Shown one piece after another: positions 59,380 through 64,000 of a DNA stretch of 64,000 nucleotides. The DNA is from Sinotaia quadrata. Taxonomy: Eukaryota > Mollusca > Gastropoda > Architaenioglossa > Viviparidae. Every line of letters begins with the position of its first letter. The stretch's first letter is position 1. Where the stretch lies: contig CM054179.1 in NCBI GenBank assembly GCA_028829895.1, positions 107,939,875 to 108,003,874 of the forward strand. The letters run 5' to 3'. Under the pieces are notes generated by a model. That model did not search any database. It was not told the DNA's origin and worked only from the letters and a program-made list of their open reading frames with translations. Position numbers and translations under genes: made by a program.

Positions 59380-61197
59380 TCACTTGTACTGAAGGAAAGG
59401 GGGAAGTGTTGTTGAGTCTTAACATCAAATATTTCGAGGTCTATCTCAACTACTACCAGCCAAATGCCAATGATGTACACATAAATTATAGAACGTGGAT
59501 AATATTTTTTTTTAATTTCTTTTGCTGTTGTCGCTTTAAGACGTAGTGATTCATTTTACAATATTTTTGTTCCTTTTACACTACTGTTGTTTTTTCCTGT
59601 AATTTTAGACTGATATAAATTGCATATATTTGCTTCACTGTACATTAATACTTATTTCTAGGGACACTGAAACATGTTTTATGAAAAGACAAGTTTAGTA
59701 TCTTTAAAAAATATTAAAAATTACAAAACAATCAAATTTCTGATTGAAAGTACGAAACGTCTAGATGTGACTGAATATTTGTTTACTTTTATATGTACTG
59801 CCCTTTTAATTTGCTTTTTGTTCAGGACATGGGGTTGCATCAACTGGTAACCACGTCCCTAGGACTGAAATGGACTAGATGTCACATCACTCCATTTCCA
59901 AAATCTGGTAGGCAGTAATTAGCTTCACCCTTTGAGAGACCAGTGGTTGAGTTTTTTTGTCTGGTACATACTTTACTTTGGGTACATCTTTAAAAATGTT
60001 AAAATTAAGGAACTAAACATAGTTATATCGGCGAGGTTCTGTTAACTCAAGTCACGTCACTTAGGCTTCAGTGGATGATAAATATAACCAGAGAGTTTCT
60101 TCGCCTGGCAAGTACGCCACTTCAGTCTCACTGGCTAATAGATGCGTCACTTGAGTTTCATTGATTGGCAAATACGTCACTCATTAATTTCATCGGCTGG
60201 TAGGTTCATTCTTTGAATTTCATGGGCTGATAAATAAGGTTACACTACATTGTCAGTTGATAGTTATCTTACTTAGATTTCATCGCATAATATGCACAAT
60301 ATATTGGAGTCCCAACGCGATGGGCACGTCACACATATCAAGTGGTAGATTTGCCACTTAGATAATTTAACCAGCTGGTAATTCCGATACTTTAGCTCTT
60401 CTCCTGAACTAACAAGGTTGCTTATTGTGATGATAGTCCGCCACTTGCCTTCGTATTTCATTTCTTTATTATATGAATTTTAATATTTATAGCTGTAGTG
60501 GTATTTCTTTTTGTTATTGTTGTTGCTATTTAGTGTTTTCAGCTAACCTGTTTATGAAGTAATGAATTGCTCTCTGCACGTTATAAGCAATACTAATGTA
60601 CAGTTTATTTATCCTTAAAATGAGTTAGAAATAACTCACAAGAATGACTGTCTTTGCTAAAAGAATTAACTATGTGCCACTCCAGACCAATGCCTATCAA
60701 ACCATGGGTTCATTCCTCACCCCAGGACAGATTTGCGAGCTTGACTGATTGACAGTGGAGATTCTACCCAAGCATACGTCATGACTGACCAATGGTGAAG
60801 TACCTAACGACTAAAACTGACCGATCAAAAATACTAATGTGTAAGAGACAAAAGACAGGGCTTTGGAAAAATAATTACTAAAATCATTCTGTAATTTTCG
60901 TCAACGTAGAAGTTTGAATGGATCTCCGTCCAGGTGCATAGGTAGCCAACACTCATATGGTGAGTAGGTTCAAAGTTAGTGTGAATTTTGGAGTTTGTCA
61001 TTTTCTGTAACTTTTTTACAGCTAGTAGTAAATGTATATTTGTAAATATGCACGTATATTTATAGGTGATGTTTTGGTAGTCACTAAAGAGCCTCTAAAA
61101 ATAGCTTTCGCAATGTAAACGTAAATAAATGGATATGCCAATGATTGTATTTTGCAAGGTTGAAAATGCCTAGTTGTATCATATATTTCTTGCATCG

Positions 61198-62092
61198 TGT
61201 GGTGGAGCAAATTTATCTATCCCTATTTTTAAACTTAATAGTTATATAATTTGTTAAATGTCAACATGACATGACCTTCGGGTATTGTGCATGACGATAT
61301 TTTTTTTAAGTACCAGAGTTGTAGTAAACAACTCAGGTAAAGAATATGCTAGAACTTGCTAATGCAATCCAGACCAGTTCCAAGTGGATGAGTAGTTTTT
61401 CTAACTAATAGTCTCACATTTGTTTATAACAACTTCATCCAATTGGCATGGACTAAAAGTTATTTTGTTGAAGAAAGTTCTATATTCTAAACACTTTGAC
61501 TTTGACTTAACTCAAATCCGGTCATAAAAGCAATCATCAGCATTTGAGAGCAGTGTGCCTTTGGGAGTTTTGATGCTTTTGATGCTTTGGTATTTTGTAA
61601 TCTTGTATCTGTTCACACTGCAGTGACTATTGTACTTTACCAGATCACCTTGGTGTGTATCCAGCATTGTCGTCGAACTTATCAGTAAATGTGTTCTATA
61701 AGTGGATTTCTGTGAATTATATTCGAAAACCAATATGGCGGAAATTGAGGCTTGAGTTTGGTCTAGAGAATTCACAAATGTTTTTGAACATTCTCGTGGC
61801 GTGTTTGAGTAGCGCACACGAAGTTCTGGACGATTCTCCACAATGTGCTTTGTGAGTGCATCAAAGATTCTAGAACACTTGTGTAAAGTGTCTAGAAAGG
61901 GTACATTGGACCATTATCTAATAAGAAAGAAAGTTACTTGTTGCAAACTGCATGATTCTGAACATATGACAGTGACAGCTGCTGTTACAGAAAAGTTTAT
62001 GTGCATTGACTATAATTATCTCGCTGAAACTCAACTCTTATTTCTATGACGAAACCATATCTATGAACTTGATTATATATATTGTGGCGGAG
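61198..62092 (+). repeat. TGTGG-family LTR, left part of an interrupted copy
   Basis: It starts TGTGGTGGAGCAAATTT and follows the long inverted copy (reverse of 51504 to about 50060) to GAACTTGATTATATAT, where a second family member begins. The homology resumes at 63701. Confidence 0.82.
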
Positions 62093-63700
62093 TAAATTTG
62101 TCTATCCATGTTTCTAAACTTAATTGTTATATAAATTGTTGAAGTGTCCCGACCTTGGGCACTCCTTACGATCTTATTTTTTGGAGTAAACACTCAACTT
62201 AAGAATATGCTATAGACTGCTGATGTAGTGCAAACTAAACCCAACTGGATGAGTAGTATTTTATTATCCAATGGTTATGATTTATGATTTATTTATCAGT
62301 GGGCTGAGATTAAAAGGTTGACCTGCTTTAGAGAATCCTATTGTCTGATCACTTGATTTTGGAGTGGCAAAAAGTCCAGTCATGAAAGGTGGCCGTTAGC
62401 TTAATAATGATTTAACTGACTGTTTGAGAGAGAATGGATTTAGAAATATTTCATGCATTTTGCTGTTGATATGTTATACTTGTGTTTTACGTAATGATGT
62501 ATTATGTGAAGAGACTACTATTTCTACAAATGTTTGAACTAAGCTGCTCATATGTAGTATGCTAAACGCTTGACATTTTTCTAGTTAAATGGCTCATTAA
62601 ACTATAACGCTATATTTATTATGCTGCTCATGAATTTGGGCTAACAAATTCTGTTGCAGGAAACTGTAAGTTGACTTGAATATAAGAAAGAATGGAGAAT
62701 TATAAACTGGAAACTTAGCATTTGTTCCTTGATATACTTTTACAGGGACAAGCAGCCTTTCACTGTGTGATATGAATCTTCTGGTTTACTGATTGTAAAC
62801 TGTTATGACTGTGGTAGATGTGGTAAACATTTTCCACAGTGTGTACGTGTAAGGGATACACTACACTCCATTGATTTATGGTGGCAATGTATGCTAACTA
62901 CATCAAAGAATTTCTTATATAAGGAAGTTACTAGAATTGCTATAATTGTTATTCTGCTTGAGGGAGCTGGTACAGTGGGAGAAAGCACTTAAGTTGGCTT
63001 TGAGAGAAAAAAGGCATATCAATGTTTGTGGCATAATGAGACAAAACATGTGGAAATTGATGTGGACAATGAGCTTGTGACTTTGATATGAAAACTCATG
63101 CAAAAAAAAGACAAATGCAGCTTCATCTGTACAAGGTTGTGCAGAAGCTATTATTGCTTTTTTCTAACAACCCCATTTCTGTTCTCTGATAAGATCTATC
63201 CTGTGATTCGAATACCATTCTTGAATTGTATTTTAGGATATAAAACCGAATAGACATAAAATTATTCAAGCATGGTTTCATGGAAATATTGATGTCAAGT
63301 AATCTTTTTCATTGAATTTGTCATATGTATATTTGATTGTTGATTTAATAAATATAATGTTAAATTTATTGACCATCTTACACATATTGATAACCTTATG
63401 TTGGAGAAGAAAGTGGATGGATGTGGGCTTGCTAAATAAAGATAAAGATGAATTTGTCTTCTCCTTTAGTAAGAAGTTTCCATCTATGTAAATATTGTGT
63501 GACGGTAAATATTGTCTTAAACTTGTGGAAGAGAGAAAATGTTTACAGCACTCGCATATCTGCCAAATGAGAGAGACGAGTGGTTTCTGCTGGAGAACTT
63601 TTAATAAAATAAATTTAAACTCTCTCATCCCTTGTAATTAGTTATGAATGATTAATTAATTAATAATATTCATAACCATTAACTAGGTGCATTGGCGTCA
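62093..63700 (+). mobile_element. TGTGG-family LTR nested in another copy (1608 bp)
   Basis: It starts TGTGGCGGAGTAAATTTG and ends GGCGTCA. Left flank TATAT (62088-62092) and right flank TATGT (63701-63705) agree at four of five bases, fitting an aged target duplication. The host copy's sequence continues on the far side. It contains GTTAACTGACTG, CTGGTTTACTGATTGTAAAC, an AATAAAGATAAAGATG block and no supported coding frame. Confidence 0.75.
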
Positions 63701-64000
63701 TATGTATATGTTAACATGACTGTGATATCTATGCTTGGATAAACTGAATGAGCGTCTAATGTTTGAAGTTATGTAAATGTCAATGCTCTTTTGATTATAT
63801 TCATATGTTGTATATTTGATTGTTGATTTAATAGATTTATTATTAAAATTATTAACCTTCTTGCACATATATTAAAACCTTGTGATGGAGTAAAAGCGGG
63901 GCCTGTTAAATATAAATATATAAATAAAAGATGGATTTTTATTACTCCTTTTGTTTAAGTTTTCATCTGCAGAACATTATGTCATTAAAATTTCTATCTT
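63701..64000 (+). repeat. TGTGG-family LTR, right part of the interrupted copy, runs off the window
   Basis: It resumes the homology to the inverted copy with GGATAAACTGAATGAG, TTGATTGTTGATTTAATA, CACATATATTAAAACCTT and ATAAAAGATGGATTTTTATT. The end lies beyond the window. Confidence 0.78.

Larger units (their letters stand above)
57920..61197. other. gene-free stretch upstream of the second receptor
   Basis: It contains two (CA)n tracts (58618-58694, 59316-59374) and a weak array at about 60040-60300 with CGTCACTTGAGTTTCATTGA-like words. No gene was recognised. CATATATAAGCGCG at 58018-58031 lies about 100 bp upstream of the receptor 2 start. On the minus strand it reads CGCGCTTATATATG, a possible TATA box. 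Confidence 0.5.

Noticed and set aside
62795..62840. Zinc-finger-like CYDCGRCGKHF reading in an LTR copy
   Set aside because: The homologous LTR copy near 42490 loses the cysteines and has a stop; no extended frame.
1..64000. tRNA genes, hammerhead ribozymes and CRISPR-like arrays
   Set aside because: I looked for tRNA T-arm words, for CTGATGA plus GAAAC cores and for spacer-separated repeats; no convincing case was found by eye. The arrays present are head-to-tail minisatellites without unique spacers.

Overview
The window looks like an AT-rich, repeat-dense animal genome. I infer a lophotrochozoan, most likely a gastropod mollusc. The reasons are two intronless rhodopsin-class receptor genes that resemble the chemosensory receptor family of sea slugs such as Aplysia and Elysia, long introns with small phase-1 exons, very many micro- and minisatellites, and a Ty3/gypsy-type element with the Gmr1 domain order. 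No bacterial or organellar signal was seen, and no tRNA or rRNA gene was recognised.

Layout. 1-2903 is gene-free. 2909-11207 is a complete 8.3 kb LTR retrotransposon with near-identical LTRs, a 5-bp target duplication, a primer-binding-site candidate, a polypurine tract and one intact 1454-codon gag-pol frame. Its integrase lies before reverse transcriptase/RNase H. 11213-17974 is tandem arrays plus one old dispersed repeat. 17975-35337 (+) is the 3' part of a spliced gene for a single-pass membrane protein: a Thr-rich stalk exon, a short linker exon, a transmembrane exon, a basic cytoplasmic-tail exon and a terminal exon. All the joins are phase 1 and give one open reading frame. Two introns carry tandem arrays (93 bp and 63 bp units); the 63-bp array repeats the splice acceptor and start of the last exon in frame. 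35338-45666 is gene-free. 45667-46884 (-) and 56723-57919 (-) are paralogous seven-helix receptors that share a 364-bp stretch without mismatch, inside otherwise diverged genes. Between and after them lie arrays and several copies of one LTR family: a clean solo LTR with 5-bp target duplication at 54824-55539, a larger inverted copy at 49554-51504, and a nested pair at 61198-64000.

How the parts relate. The receptors are probably members of a chemoreceptor cluster kept similar by duplication and gene conversion. The membrane-protein gene is an unidentified receptor-like protein whose extracellular domains lie upstream, outside the window or unrecognised. The retrotransposon is a recent, self-contained insertion. 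Everything was read by eye; repeat boundaries are approximate unless target duplications are quoted.
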